Below, piece after piece: positions 18,584 through 29,000 of a stretch of 64,000 bases of DNA (positions within the stretch are counted from its first letter, which is position 1; each line of letters begins with the position of its first letter). The position numbers and the translations under genes are program-made. The notes below the pieces were generated by a model. The model had not been told where the DNA came from. It ran no database searches and was given only the letters and a program-made list of their open reading frames with translations. Source of the DNA: Chromobacterium phragmitis (GTDB lineage: Bacteria; Pseudomonadota; Gammaproteobacteria; Burkholderiales; Chromobacteriaceae); contig NZ_CP029495.1 of assembly GCF_003325475.1 (NCBI RefSeq), forward strand, positions 1,550,001 through 1,614,000, given 5' to 3'.

Positions 18584-19447
18584 CTACTCCATCATCCGCG
18601 ACCTCGCCCGCTCCAGCGCCTGCTCCGGCGCGGCGTCCTCAGCCAGAGCCACAGCGACGCCGGCGCTCAAGCCGACATGGAGGCCGGGCGGCATGCCGGC
18701 ATCGATAAGGCCCGCCTCCAGCGCCTCTTGGATGCGAGCCAGCACCACCTGCGCCTCGTTCTCGCCTGTTTCCGGCAGCAGCAAACCGAACTCCCGCTGC
18801 GCCAGCCTGCCGGCGATGTCGCTCTCGCGTATCGCAGCGACAATGGACTGAGCGACGATGCGCATCAGCATCTGCCCCACCAGCTGGCCGTAAGACGAGT
18901 TGAGGCGGCAGGGATCATCCGCCGCCAGCACAACCGCCGCCAGCGGCTTTTGCTGGCGAAAAGCCAGTTGCATCGTCTTGGCCCCGACATCGAAAAACAT
19001 GTGCCGATTGAACAGGCGGGTGCACTCGTCCGACACCACCATCCGATACAGCGCGTCGCCGCGGAGGTGGCGACTGGAGACATCCTGCTGCAGCGCGGCG
19101 AAGTGGCTGAGTTCGCCGGCTTCGTCGAACAAGGGCAACAGATGCAGACGGGCCCAGTATGGCGTGCCGCTGCGGTGGTAGTTGAGCAGCTCCACCGTGG
19201 TCTCCCTGCCGTCGCGCAACGCCGAACTCAGTTGCAGCAGCGCGGCCGGATCGGTCTGCGGCCCCTGCAGCGCCCGCGGCGAGCGGCCCAGCAACTCGCA
19301 GGCGGCGTAGCCGCTCAGCCGGCACATGGCGGGATTGACATAAACGATGATGGGGCCGGGCGGCTGCAACGGCGCCACCTCGGTCACCATCACCGCGTCC
19401 TGGGCATGGTCGACGATCTGGCGGAACAGATTGAGCTGGAAAGGCAT
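18584..19447 (-). CDS. PAS protein with degenerate GGDEF domain
   Basis: Soluble signalling protein of 287 residues. The N-terminal PAS domain has IIVYVNPAMCRLSGYAACELLGRSPRALQG, close to LOV/Aer-type PAS domains but without the LOV Cys motif. The C-terminal half follows the GGDEF fold (DECTRLFNRHMFFDVG ... SAGVAVALAED), but the active-site signature is replaced by AQREF, so cyclase activity is unlikely. An RxxD I-site (RESD) is kept five residues upstream, so it may act as a c-di-GMP receptor. The start at 19447 (MPFQLNLF) was chosen where PAS similarity begins; an open frame extends to 19528. Confidence 0.78.
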   Translation of the reverse strand: MPFQLNLFRQIVDHAQDAVMVTEVAPLQPPGPIIVYVNPAMCRLSGYAACELLGRSPRALQGPQTDPAALLQLSSALRDGRETTVELLNYHRSGTPYWARLHLLPLFDEAGELSHFAALQQDVSSRHLRGDALYRMVVSDECTRLFNRHMFFDVGAKTMQLAFRQQKPLAAVVLAADDPCRLNSSYGQLVGQMLMRIVAQSIVAAIRESDIAGRLAQREFGLLLPETGENEAQVVLARIQEALEAGLIDAGMPPGLHVGLSAGVAVALAEDAAPEQALERARSRMME

Positions 19448-19570
19448 GGCGGCGGCCTGCGGCGGCAAGCGAGATGCTTTATTGATAGCAGCCGCGCCCC
19501 GCGCCAACCAGCGCCGCCGGCCGCGCACTCGTTTATATTACGGATGTCATGTGAACTGCCGGGAGACGGC

Positions 19571-20140
19571 ATGCGCTATCCGGATTCGCACAAGGCCCAG
19601 ACCCGCCGCCGCATCGTGGCCATGGCCGCGCTGCGCTTTCGCGCCGAAGGGCTGGCCGGCGTCGGCATCGCCAATCTGATGGCCGACCTGGGCCTGACCC
19701 ACGGCGGCTTCTACGCCCATTTCGCCGGCAAGGACGAACTGGTGGCCGCCGCCTGCGGCGAGGCGCTGCGGCAAATGGCCCAGCAATGGCGGCAACGGCT
19801 GGAGAGCGCGGCAGACGGGACACGGCTGGCGGCGCTGGCCGAAGATTATCTCAGCCCCACCCACCGCGACTTTCCCGACTCCGGCTGCGCGGCGGCGGCG
19901 CTGGCCGGCGAGATCGCGCGCCAGAATCCGGCGGTCCGCCGCGACTTCGCCTCCGGACTGGAGCCCCTGATGGCCATATTGGACGACGCCCGCCGGCTCG
20001 ACGGCGGCGGCATGGCGCCCGAAGCCAGCCTGGCCCTTATGGTGGGCGCGCTGCTGCTGGCGCGGGCGGTGCCGGACTCCGAGCTGTCGCGGCGCTTCCT
20101 GGATCAGGCGCGCGCCGCGCTCGCGGCTCAGCGCGGGTAG
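19571..20140 (+). CDS. TetR/AcrR-family transcriptional regulator
   Basis: Repressor-type regulator of 189 residues. The N-terminal helix-turn-helix is FRAEGLAGVGIANLMADLGLTHGGFYAHFAGKDEL in two typical halves; the C-terminal ligand-binding part has the YLSPTHRDFPDSGCAAAAL segment common in this subgroup. Strong GGGAG precedes the start at 19571; the long open frame upstream is a shadow of the converging gene. No obvious target is adjacent. The 3' end overlaps the next, converging gene by 13 bp. Confidence 0.85.
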   Translation: MRYPDSHKAQTRRRIVAMAALRFRAEGLAGVGIANLMADLGLTHGGFYAHFAGKDELVAAACGEALRQMAQQWRQRLESAADGTRLAALAEDYLSPTHRDFPDSGCAAAALAGEIARQNPAVRRDFASGLEPLMAILDDARRLDGGGMAPEASLALMVGALLLARAVPDSELSRRFLDQARAALAAQRG

Positions 20141-20919
20141 CCGCGCGGCTTCAGGCAGGCTTCCCGCGTTTCCTGCAGCAGACGCTCGAAATCGCCGCTG
20201 TCCTGCAGCGCCTTCAGGCCGCGGTTGAAACGCTCCACCAGTTCCTTGCCTTGCGCGTGCTTGCGCCAGATCACCACGTGCAGCGGCGCCGACCAGAACG
20301 AGCGGCTTTGCGGCTCCAGTTGCACCGCCTGCACCGGCGTGAAGTGATGGGCGATCAGGTAGCGGCCCACTTCCATGTCTATCGGGAACAGGTCGATGCG
20401 GCCCGCCAGCAACTTGCGCAGATTGACCAAGTCGTCGGGCGCGCTGTCCACCGACAAGGTGCCGTTCTTGGCCTCGGCGTCGAACTCGTCGGAATAGTAG
20501 TTGCCGACGGTGACGCCGACGCGGGCGCCCTTCAAATCGGCCCAACGGCTCCACTCCAGCCTGCGGCTCTTGCGCTGGTAGAACACCATGCGCGCCGACA
20601 ACACCGGCAGCGTGTACAACAAGTCATGCTTACGCTCCGCCGTCGGCGCCCAGCCGAAGCTGCCATCCACCTGGCCGTTGCGGGCCGATTGCAGCGTGCG
20701 GTTGTTGGGGTAATAGCGAAAAGCGACATCGACGCCGCCGCGGGCGAAAGCTTCCTTCACCAGCCGCGACAGAATGCCGTCGTATGGCAGGCCCTGGCCC
20801 ATGTACGGCGGCCATTCCTGATTGGAGAGCGTGATCTTGAGGCGTTGGGCAGCCTCAACCGGAGCCGCCAGCAACACGGCCCAGCTCAGGATACCCAGCG
20901 CCAGGCCGTGGTATCGCAT
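20128..20919 (-). CDS. Periplasmic substrate-binding protein (SBP_bac_3 type)
   Basis: Secreted protein of 263 residues. A signal peptide (cleavage after VEAA) is followed by an amino-acid-binding-protein fold: LKITLSNQEWPPYMGQ at the N-terminus, DGSFGWAPTAERKHDLLYTLPVL at the hinge, and ARVGVTVGNYYSDEF. No ABC permease or ATPase lies nearby, so it may be an orphan binding protein or a sensor accessory. A related protein is at 34652-35467. Confidence 0.75.
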   Translation of the reverse strand: MRYHGLALGILSWAVLLAAPVEAAQRLKITLSNQEWPPYMGQGLPYDGILSRLVKEAFARGGVDVAFRYYPNNRTLQSARNGQVDGSFGWAPTAERKHDLLYTLPVLSARMVFYQRKSRRLEWSRWADLKGARVGVTVGNYYSDEFDAEAKNGTLSVDSAPDDLVNLRKLLAGRIDLFPIDMEVGRYLIAHHFTPVQAVQLEPQSRSFWSAPLHVVIWRKHAQGKELVERFNRGLKALQDSGDFERLLQETREACLKPRGYPR

Positions 20920-21055
20920 TGTTTTCCCGATCTTGCAAAATGCCTGGAGCCGTCCTTGTTTTATATGCTGCGGACAGTCCCCAAGCGAGCATAACCGGCA
21001 ATGCGATATGCATCAATGCGAACGCTGTCGGTGCAATTCACACCGACGCGCGCGC

Positions 21056-22471
<1,416 letters not shown>

Positions 22472-22479
22472 AATAAGCT

Positions 22480-22500
22480 CCTGCGACGGCCCATCGCAGG
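22480..22500 (-). promoter_or_regulatory. Ribosome-site-masking hairpin upstream of rhlE
   Basis: In the minus-strand transcript CCTGCGA and TCGCAGG (22494-22500 and 22480-22486) form a perfect 7-bp stem with a 7-base loop. The second arm ends in the CAGG of the CAGGAG ribosome site, nine bases before the start codon. Folding would reduce access to the site. There is no U run, so it is not a terminator. Confidence 0.5.
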
Positions 22501-22703
22501 AACTGCGACCAATCCAGGCTGACGGGAAATAGAGGTTGAACGAAGATGAGAATGGCGCGCGGGACTGGTACTCGCACGAAGCGCCGCAGTTTACAGCCAA
22601 TCGCCGGCGATGGGAACTCGCCGCCGCGCGCGGCCACCAAGAGCCAACGTCCGACCGCCGCCGGCGCCGGCTCGCCACTGATCGTCGTACTCAAGGATAG
22701 ATT

Positions 22704-23363
22704 ATGCCCGTAGTTCCATCTCGGCTGATTGGCTTGCTGCTGTTCGCGCCCGCGCTTGCCCTGGCCGGCAAGAGCGACCACCCGCGCCCCGGCGGCGAGG
22801 GCGCGCCTCTTGCCGCGCTGCCGCCCGTGGCCACCGACTTCCGCTGCGACCAGCCCGCCAATATGGTGGAAAGCATGGTGTGCCAGGACGATGGCCTGAC
22901 CCGCCTCGACAACCGGCTGGAGAAAGTCTACGCCCAGGCGCTGAGCCAGGCCGAGCAGAGCCGCAGCGGCGCGCAGGCCAAGCTGATCGCCGAACAGAAG
23001 CGCTGGGTGAAGAGCTTGAAGGACTGCCTGAAGGACGAAGACCCGCACATGTGCCTGGGCGACACCTACATTCTGCGCATCACCCAGCTGCAGGCCACCT
23101 GGAACCTGGCGCAATCGCTGACGCCGCTGCGTTACCTGTGCAAGGGCGCGCCCGGCGCCACCATCCTCGCGACCTTCTACCGCACCCACCCGGCCACCGC
23201 CAAACTGGAGCGCGGCAACGCGATGGTGATCGTCCATCAGGGCCTGAGCGGCAGCGGCGCGCGCTACGAGGGACAGGGCGTGGAATTCTGGATCAAGGGC
23301 CGCGACGCCAGCGTCAACTGGCGCGGCGAAGCGCTGAGCTGCACCAGCCAACCCTCGCCTTGA
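22704..23363 (+). CDS. Secreted LprI/DUF1311 plus MliC-type lysozyme inhibitor fusion
   Basis: The 219-residue exported protein has a signal peptide (cleavage after LALA). The first domain (about 45-130) is of the LprI/DUF1311 type: FRCDQPANMVESMVCQDDGL, LDNRLEKVYAQAL and QKRWVKSLKDCL, with paired Cys. The second (about 140-215) is MliC-like: YLCKGAPGATILATFY, SGSGARYEGQGVEFWIKG and a closing Cys. Both families inhibit lysozyme, so it probably protects peptidoglycan against C-type lysozyme. Function is inferred from the families. Confidence 0.8.
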   Translation: MPVVPSRLIGLLLFAPALALAGKSDHPRPGGEGAPLAALPPVATDFRCDQPANMVESMVCQDDGLTRLDNRLEKVYAQALSQAEQSRSGAQAKLIAEQKRWVKSLKDCLKDEDPHMCLGDTYILRITQLQATWNLAQSLTPLRYLCKGAPGATILATFYRTHPATAKLERGNAMVIVHQGLSGSGARYEGQGVEFWIKGRDASVNWRGEALSCTSQPSP

Positions 23364-23438
23364 AGGCGGACGGCGGTTAAAATCGGACGCCCTGCCGCAA
23401 TGTCGCGCCGGGCGAACCCGATTCAGCGAAGACACCCC

Positions 23439-23975
23439 ATGGCCCTGACCGCCACCATATACAAAGCCACCCTGACGCTGTCCGACATGGACCGCGGCTA
23501 TTACGCCACCCACCAGCTGACCCTGGCCCAGCATCCGTCCGAAACGCTGGAGCGGATGATGCTGCGCATCGCCGCCTTCGCGCTCAACGCCAGCGAAACG
23601 CTGGCCTTCACCCGCGGCCTGTGCGCCGACGACGAGCCGGAGCTGTGGCAGAAGAATTACGCCGACGAGATCGAACTGTGGGTGGATCTGGGCGAGCCGG
23701 ACGAGAAGCGGCTGAAGAAAGCCTGCTCCCGCTCCGAGCGCGTGGCGCTGTACAGCTACGGCGGCCGCGCCAGCGAGGTGTGGTGGAGCCAGAACGAGGG
23801 CAAGCTCGCCCGCCTGGACAAACTGGAAGTGTTCCGCATCGATTTCGACGCCTTGCAGGCGCTGGCTGCGCTGGCCGAGCGCAGCATGCAACTGACCGCC
23901 ACCATCCAGGACGGCCAGTTGTGGATGAGCAGCGGCGATCAGTCGGTGCTGCTGGAGCCGCTGCGGCTGAAGTAA
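23439..23975 (+). CDS. yaeQ: YaeQ family protein
   Basis: Conserved cytoplasmic protein of 178 residues with a PD-(D/E)XK-like fold and no proven activity. Recognised by MALTATIYKATLTLSDMDRG, HPSETLERMMLRIAAFAL and EIELWVDLGEPDEKRLKKAC. The start at 23439 matches the family; 13 upstream codons are discarded. Monocistronic. Confidence 0.9.
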   Translation: MALTATIYKATLTLSDMDRGYYATHQLTLAQHPSETLERMMLRIAAFALNASETLAFTRGLCADDEPELWQKNYADEIELWVDLGEPDEKRLKKACSRSERVALYSYGGRASEVWWSQNEGKLARLDKLEVFRIDFDALQALAALAERSMQLTATIQDGQLWMSSGDQSVLLEPLRLK

Positions 23976-24169
23976 GATGCCAGCCAGTTCCCCATCCGCC
24001 GCCACAGGCCCGGCCGGACCGGCAGCCCCCCTCGGCACGCCTGCGCCAAGCGCCGCCTTTGGCGCAGGGTCTGCCCGCCGCCGCCGCCCGCCGGCAAGCG
24101 GCTGAGTATCGCCACGCCGGACGCCTCCCGGCAACTGCGGCGCAACGCGGTTCTCACGGGAATGGCCAT
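23939..24169 (-). CDS. Possible small basic protein of unknown function
   Basis: A 76-codon frame on the minus strand in the otherwise gene-free 340 bp between yaeQ and the acetyltransferase. Its start is preceded by an excellent CAGGAGA ribosome site eight bases away, the main reason to list it. The product (MAIPVRTALRRSC ...) is rich in Arg and Gly, with a hydrophobic-aromatic patch WRRMGNWLASYF near the C-terminus, and resembles nothing I recognise. It overlaps the 3' end of yaeQ by 37 bp. Apart from this frame and the parS-like site I see nothing in the interval. It may be a chance frame in GC-rich DNA. Confidence 0.35.
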   Translation of the reverse strand: MAIPVRTALRRSCREASGVAILSRLPAGGGGGQTLRQRRRLAQACRGGLPVRPGLWRRMGNWLASYFSRSGSSSTD

Positions 24170-24283
24170 CTCGCTCTCCTGGCGGCTTTGATTCGCCCAC
24201 TCTAGGGCCGCGCGGCTCAATTTCCGGCAAAAAACGCGCCGTCCCGCATAAAGAACATATAAATTCACCCGCCCGCGCTATCA

Positions 24284-24299
24284 TGTTCCACGTGAAACC
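24284..24299 (+). other. parS: parS-like ParB-binding site 1
   Basis: TGTTCCACGTGAAACC matches the bacterial parS consensus TGTTNCACGTGAAACA at every defined position except the last. The same 16 bases recur on the other strand at 53436-53451. Confidence 0.75.
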
Positions 24300-24317
24300 C
24301 GCCCGGAAGCCCGCGCC

Positions 24318-24848
24318 ATGCTGACCCTGCGCCCCGCCGCCGAAGCCGACATCCCCGTGATCGCCGCCTTGCACGCCGGCAGCTGGCGCGCGAGCTACCG
24401 CGGCATCCTGCCCGACGACTATCTGGACCGCCGCGCGGACGACGACAGGCTGGCGATCTGGCGCGGCCGCTTCGCCTCGCCGGCGCGGCTCTGGTTGCGG
24501 ATCGCCTGCTGGAACGGCGAACCGGTCGGCTTCGCCTGCCTGCTGCCGGACGAGGCGCCGGAACTGGGCGTCTATCTGGACAACCTGCACGTGCGCGCCG
24601 ATCAACAAGGCCGCGGCATCGGCCGGGCGTTGATGGCCGCCGCCGCGGCCGAGGCCTGCCGCGCCGCTCCGGGCCGCCCTCTCTACCTGTGGGTATACGA
24701 GCGCAACGCCGACGCCTGCGCCGTCTATGCCAGGCTGGGCGGCGAAGAGGCGGAACGCCAGGAAGTGGACACTCCCGCCGGCACCCGCGCCGTCGCGCTG
24801 CGCTTCAGCTGGCCGGACCCGGCGCGGCTCCTCCCCGCCGGGATTTGA
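24318..24848 (+). CDS. GNAT-family N-acetyltransferase
   Basis: The 176-residue protein has the acetyl-CoA-binding motif A in LDNLHVRADQQGRGIGRALMAAA (with the Q-x-x-G-x-G turn QQGRGIG), and LYLWVYERNADACAVYARLGG as motif B. The N-terminal region (AALHAGSWRASYRGILPDDYL) is that of the RimI-like/YjdJ-type group that acetylates small molecules or proteins. Substrate unknown. It ends 44 bp before the split ygjP gene. Confidence 0.82.
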   Translation: MLTLRPAAEADIPVIAALHAGSWRASYRGILPDDYLDRRADDDRLAIWRGRFASPARLWLRIACWNGEPVGFACLLPDEAPELGVYLDNLHVRADQQGRGIGRALMAAAAAEACRAAPGRPLYLWVYERNADACAVYARLGGEEAERQEVDTPAGTRAVALRFSWPDPARLLPAGI

Positions 24849-24892
24849 GCGCGGGCAACACGGCGGGCCGCGCGGCGCTTACAATAAGCGCC

Positions 24893-25261
24893 ATGCCCAC
24901 CCTCAAATACCTGCCGCAATATCCGCCCGCCCTGGTTCTGCAGGCTCAGACGCTGTTCGACTCCGGCGAACTCGGCCCGCTGCTGCGCGACAAGTACCCC
25001 GATCGCCATGACGTGCAAACCGACAAGGCGCTGTATCAGTTCGTGTCCGAACTGAAGCAGCGCTATCTGAAACACGCGCCGCTGCCGGCCAAGGTGCTGT
25101 ACGACAACCAGCAACATCCGCTGAAGGGCACGCTGGGCACCAACACCGCCATCTCCCGGGTGCAGGGCGGCCGACTGAAAAGCAAGAACGAAATCCGCAT
25201 CGCCTCGCTGTTCCGCGAGTTGCCGCTGCCTTTTCTGCAAATGATCGCGGTGCACGAGCTG
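24893..25261 (+). pseudogene. YgjP-type metallopeptidase, N-terminal fragment (gene split by island)
   Basis: Codes for the first 123 residues of a YgjP/DUF45-family zinc metallopeptidase (SprT-like relatives). Sequences KYPDRHDVQTDKALYQF, LYDNQQHPLKGTLGTNT and RLKSKNEIRIASLFREL lead to MIAVHEL, the first half of the HExxH zinc motif. At that point foreign DNA begins. The frame reads on for 25 unrelated codons to a stop at 25336. The missing second half (AHLKVRDHDKAFYQLC ...) is found intact and in the right orientation at 31911. Confidence 0.9.
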
Positions 25262-25305
25262 GTACGCACAAGTAATCTTATCTGCGGCGAGATGTGCAAG
25301 TTAAC

Positions 25306-25377
25306 AAAAATGGACACCATTAGTCTTTTGCAATAGCGGTTGCCGCGGACATGGCCCAATCACAGAAAGTGTGTCCA
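25306..25377. repeat. Left-end repeats of the island
   Basis: AAAAATGGACA at 25306-25316 and TGTCCA at 25372-25377. The first is identical to 31783-31793 near the right end and in the same orientation. They may be recombinase- or transposase-binding sites. Confidence 0.5.
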
Positions 25378-25406
25378 GCGTCGACGCCACGCAGTACCAT
25401 AGCGCC

Positions 25407-25898
25407 ATGACCACGCTTCACTACCTCAACGGCTACCCCTCCGCGCTGCTCGAGCGCATCCACACCCTGCTGGAACAAGGCCAGCTCGGCACCTGGCTGG
25501 AGCACAAGTATCCGACGCGCCACGATATCCAGACCGACAAGGCACTGTACCAGTACGTGGCCGAACTGAAACAGCGCTACCTGAAAAACGCGCCCGCCGT
25601 GGCCAAGGTGCAATTCGACAACCAGCAGCATCCGGTAAAGGGCACGCTCGGCACCAACACCTTCGTGGCGCGCGTGCAGGGCGGCAAGCTGAAGAGCAAG
25701 AACGAGATCCGCATCGCCGCGCTGTTCCGCGATGCGCCGGAGGAGTTCCTGCGCATGATCGTGGTGCATGAGCTTTCACACTTAAAAGAAAAAGACCACA
25801 ACAAAGCGTTCTATCAGCTGTGCTGCCATATGGAGCCGGACTACCACCAGTTGGAGTTTGATATGCGGGTGTGGCTGACCTGGCGCGAGCGCGCGTAA
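25407..25898 (+). CDS. Intact YgjP-type zinc metallopeptidase carried by the island
   Basis: Full-length, 163 residues, roughly two-thirds identical by eye to the split chromosomal gene on either side. The zinc motif is complete: VVHELSHLKEKDHNKAFY gives HExxH and a downstream His. The start follows AGCGCC, as in the split gene. Most codons are host-like, but the stretch right at the position where the chromosomal gene was cut (CTTTCACACTTAAAAG and onward) uses different, AT-rich codons. It probably replaces the function lost by the insertion. The biological role of YgjP in this organism is unknown. Confidence 0.88.
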   Translation: MTTLHYLNGYPSALLERIHTLLEQGQLGTWLEHKYPTRHDIQTDKALYQYVAELKQRYLKNAPAVAKVQFDNQQHPVKGTLGTNTFVARVQGGKLKSKNEIRIAALFRDAPEEFLRMIVVHELSHLKEKDHNKAFYQLCCHMEPDYHQLEFDMRVWLTWRERA

Positions 25899-26040
25899 GT
25901 TGCTAATCGTTCCAATTGCGAATTCGTATTCCGGCCAAATACATCAGTAATTCTGATCTCAAACCCGCAAGTGATTGCATTATGTATTTCGATCAAATGC
26001 GCCACTTGTTCCTACCGTAAACTCGTCGGTGATTACGCAG

Positions 26041-29000
26041 TCAGTGGTACTTGCTGCTGCGATTGTTGAAGGCTGGCATTGTGCCTTCCAGTACATTAAC
26101 GACATGCACATTGATCGCGGGGTTCTCGATTGCCCCCCCTAAATATGAAATCTTTGATGCATTCTTGCGATCGAATACCGACCAGATAACCTGCTCCGCA
26201 TCGCACACCACCGCAAGGTTCGGGTTATGAGTGACCATTATAATCTGTCGCCGCTTCTTGGCTTCGGTCAAGACAGGGACAAGCAGACTAACAACTGTCT
26301 CGTTGTCTAGGTTCTCTTCGGGCTGATCCAGAATGATTGGGGAACGCCCCTTGTCAACGAGGAGGTAGAAAATGAGCAGCAGGGCACCACGTTGCCCAGG
26401 TGAAAGCTGTTCAATTTGAGCCTCCTGAAACAACAGAGAGTAACGTGGCTCAAGAAAAGGAAGGCCGAACAGCAAGTCGTAAACATCGCTTGCCACTTTA
26501 TCTTTTCGTAAAATGGGGCCTATCCCAACAGAGTTTTTGCCGTTGGTTGCTGCAGCCACGATCTTATCGTGCAGTTGAGCAACAAAATCAAGAACGTCAC
26601 CTCGCTTGTTGAAATCGAACTGTTCTGCGAGCTTCCGGATTGCTCCATAGCTTTCATCTTCGCCACGGAACTCACCCGAGTTTTGTTTGATTAGTGTGAA
26701 CAGGGATGCGGCCACTACATCGGAAGAGCCGCCCAAGGTTGCTTGAAACTGAAGCTTGTATTCATCGCGAATGAGGTGATTGCTTTGAATTAAGTCCTGT
26801 ACGGGCTTGAACAACTCTTCGCGTGCGCGCCGTTGAGCATCAAGAATATCGAAGATCTCGCCTGCAAGTTTGGCGCGCTGCTCGCGATGGCGGGTCAGCA
26901 GATCCGGGAGACTGTCTAGCTGTGCTATGCGTGCTTGAAGTCCCTTGAGCGTATCCGGTGCCTCCAGCGTACCCGTAAGATCCGCTAGCTTTAATTCCCA
27001 ATCCTCGATTGCTTTCAAATTCTGCTGATACAAGAGTTGCGGCGCATTAAGTTTTGTTTCTAGAGCCATCTGCTCTGTCAATAGCTTCGTTTTTTCATCC
27101 TCGGCGCTTTCATTGGCAAGTTTAAGTTTCGCTTGCTCCTCATGGATGGTGGTTGCGAGCTGATCGAGCGGGTGATAATTGAGCGTCAAATTAACAAGAT
27201 CACTCGCCAAGAGGCCGAGTGTGGTCAGATCCTTCGGCGTGTCATCAAGGAACTGTTTATATGAACGGTCAAGCAAGCGCAATCGCTCTCGCACGTTTTG
27301 GATGGCCTTAAGCTTTCCGGCAAGTATTAAATCATTGCTCGCATTTTTGGCAGCGGATTCTTCAATGTCTTTCAGCTTCCCCGAAATGTCCTCCAACGCG
27401 GTCGCAACCCCCTGCTGCTCAGAAGACAGCTCGGCCGCCGGCTTAGCTATAGGTGCTGGTTTTATCCTGTTGTGTTCATCGATTTGACGACTTTTTTGCG
27501 CAAGTAGCTCTTGTAAGGTGCCTCGCACTTCAGGCTGAAGCTGATCCTCAAATCCGGATATTTCCTGATTGAGCCTCCGCAGGTCTTTCCGGAATTCGAT
27601 GAGCTGGTGCCGAAAGCCGCTTTCCTGCTGTTCAATAAGCTGGTCGAAATCGAGAGCACCGAGGCGAATTGCATCGCTTGCATGAGAAAAAATTACAGCT
27701 CTCAACTCATTCTCGAAAGCGTTCGAACGCCCAGATGCATGGGCATTACACAAATCCTCGAAGTGCCCTTGAGGGATATAGCGGACGAGTTCTACCTTGT
27801 CTTCTGGTGGGTCATCATTCAGATTGCGCTCCTCCGTGCGTGCATCAAGCCATTCGAGTGTCGCGACAAAGTTTTTCGCAGGATCGCCAGATTTACCTCT
27901 GAATCGTTCTTTCTTGAGAAAAGAAAAGTGGGCCTTCTGTCGTGAATTTCCCAATAGCGCAATAACATCAGCCAATGCACTTTTCCCACTACCCTTGTTC
28001 CCTATGATTGCCACGAGATCGGGGTTCAGAGGAAGGTTCGTTCCATCAAGCCATGAACTGGTAATCGCTGCTCCAGGTATTTTGGCTATCACCACTCTGT
28101 CAATGAAAAACGTTTTGTTCTCGACAATCTCGACTTGCTTGTGAGGACGCTCACCAATGAAGGAACGCTTTGCTGGTTCCATGATGGCCTGGAGTAGGCC
28201 ACGAAAGGATGGATCAGCTTTGATCCAGGTTGCTTTTCCTGAGGGGAAATCGCCGTAACCTCGTTTGTTGTTATCCCCCTTTACGCCAACAAAACAATGC
28301 GCATCACTTCCTGACACAACTAGTCGTGGTACGTTGCCAAGCCCTTGCTGGAAGCTTTTTATAAATTTTGCATTCCCAGGGGTAACCTCCCCAACAAAGG
28401 CTCCGCGAAGATCAAGATTACGCGACTCGAAGATTGGCGATGTTTTACACAGACCAATGAAATAGGCGTAGTGGTCCTGCCACTTAACTTCTGCGAGGCC
28501 GTCACTCGTGTCGTAAGGCATGAAACCAATCGCATGCCCGTTGGGCACTTTCGCTATCGCAGTCTTATAACTATCGCAGTTTATCTCCGCAATCATTGAC
28601 CCAGCCAGGAGTGCTTTTTCTTGGTCCGCATCAATCTCATCCTTCTTGTATCCGTGGACTTTCAACTTGTCTTCTGTGACGGTACGGGCGAGCAATACCA
28701 AGGATGCGTCAGATAAAGGCCGTGATATAACTTCGACCTGGAGAGCTGCTTTGAAATCTTGAAGAATCTGATCATCAACTTCATCGGAGAACAGTACATG
28801 CGCGTTGAGGCGAGTGTCCATCGGCGCCATAAGCCGCAGTTCGATACCAGGAAAGACGGTCTTTGTCAGTTGCGGTGCACCAGCCTCCTTCAAGCGTCGC
28901 CGAAGGGCAAACCATCCATCAAATGTCCAATAGTCCATTAAGGCAAATACTGCAGGCTCGGCTGCATTGAGTGCGGCAATCATCTCGTCAACAAGTGCGC

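Noticed and set aside
21027..21047. GTCGGTG/CACCGAC hairpin downstream of rhlE as a terminator
   Set aside because: No U run on either strand and a weak 7-bp stem.
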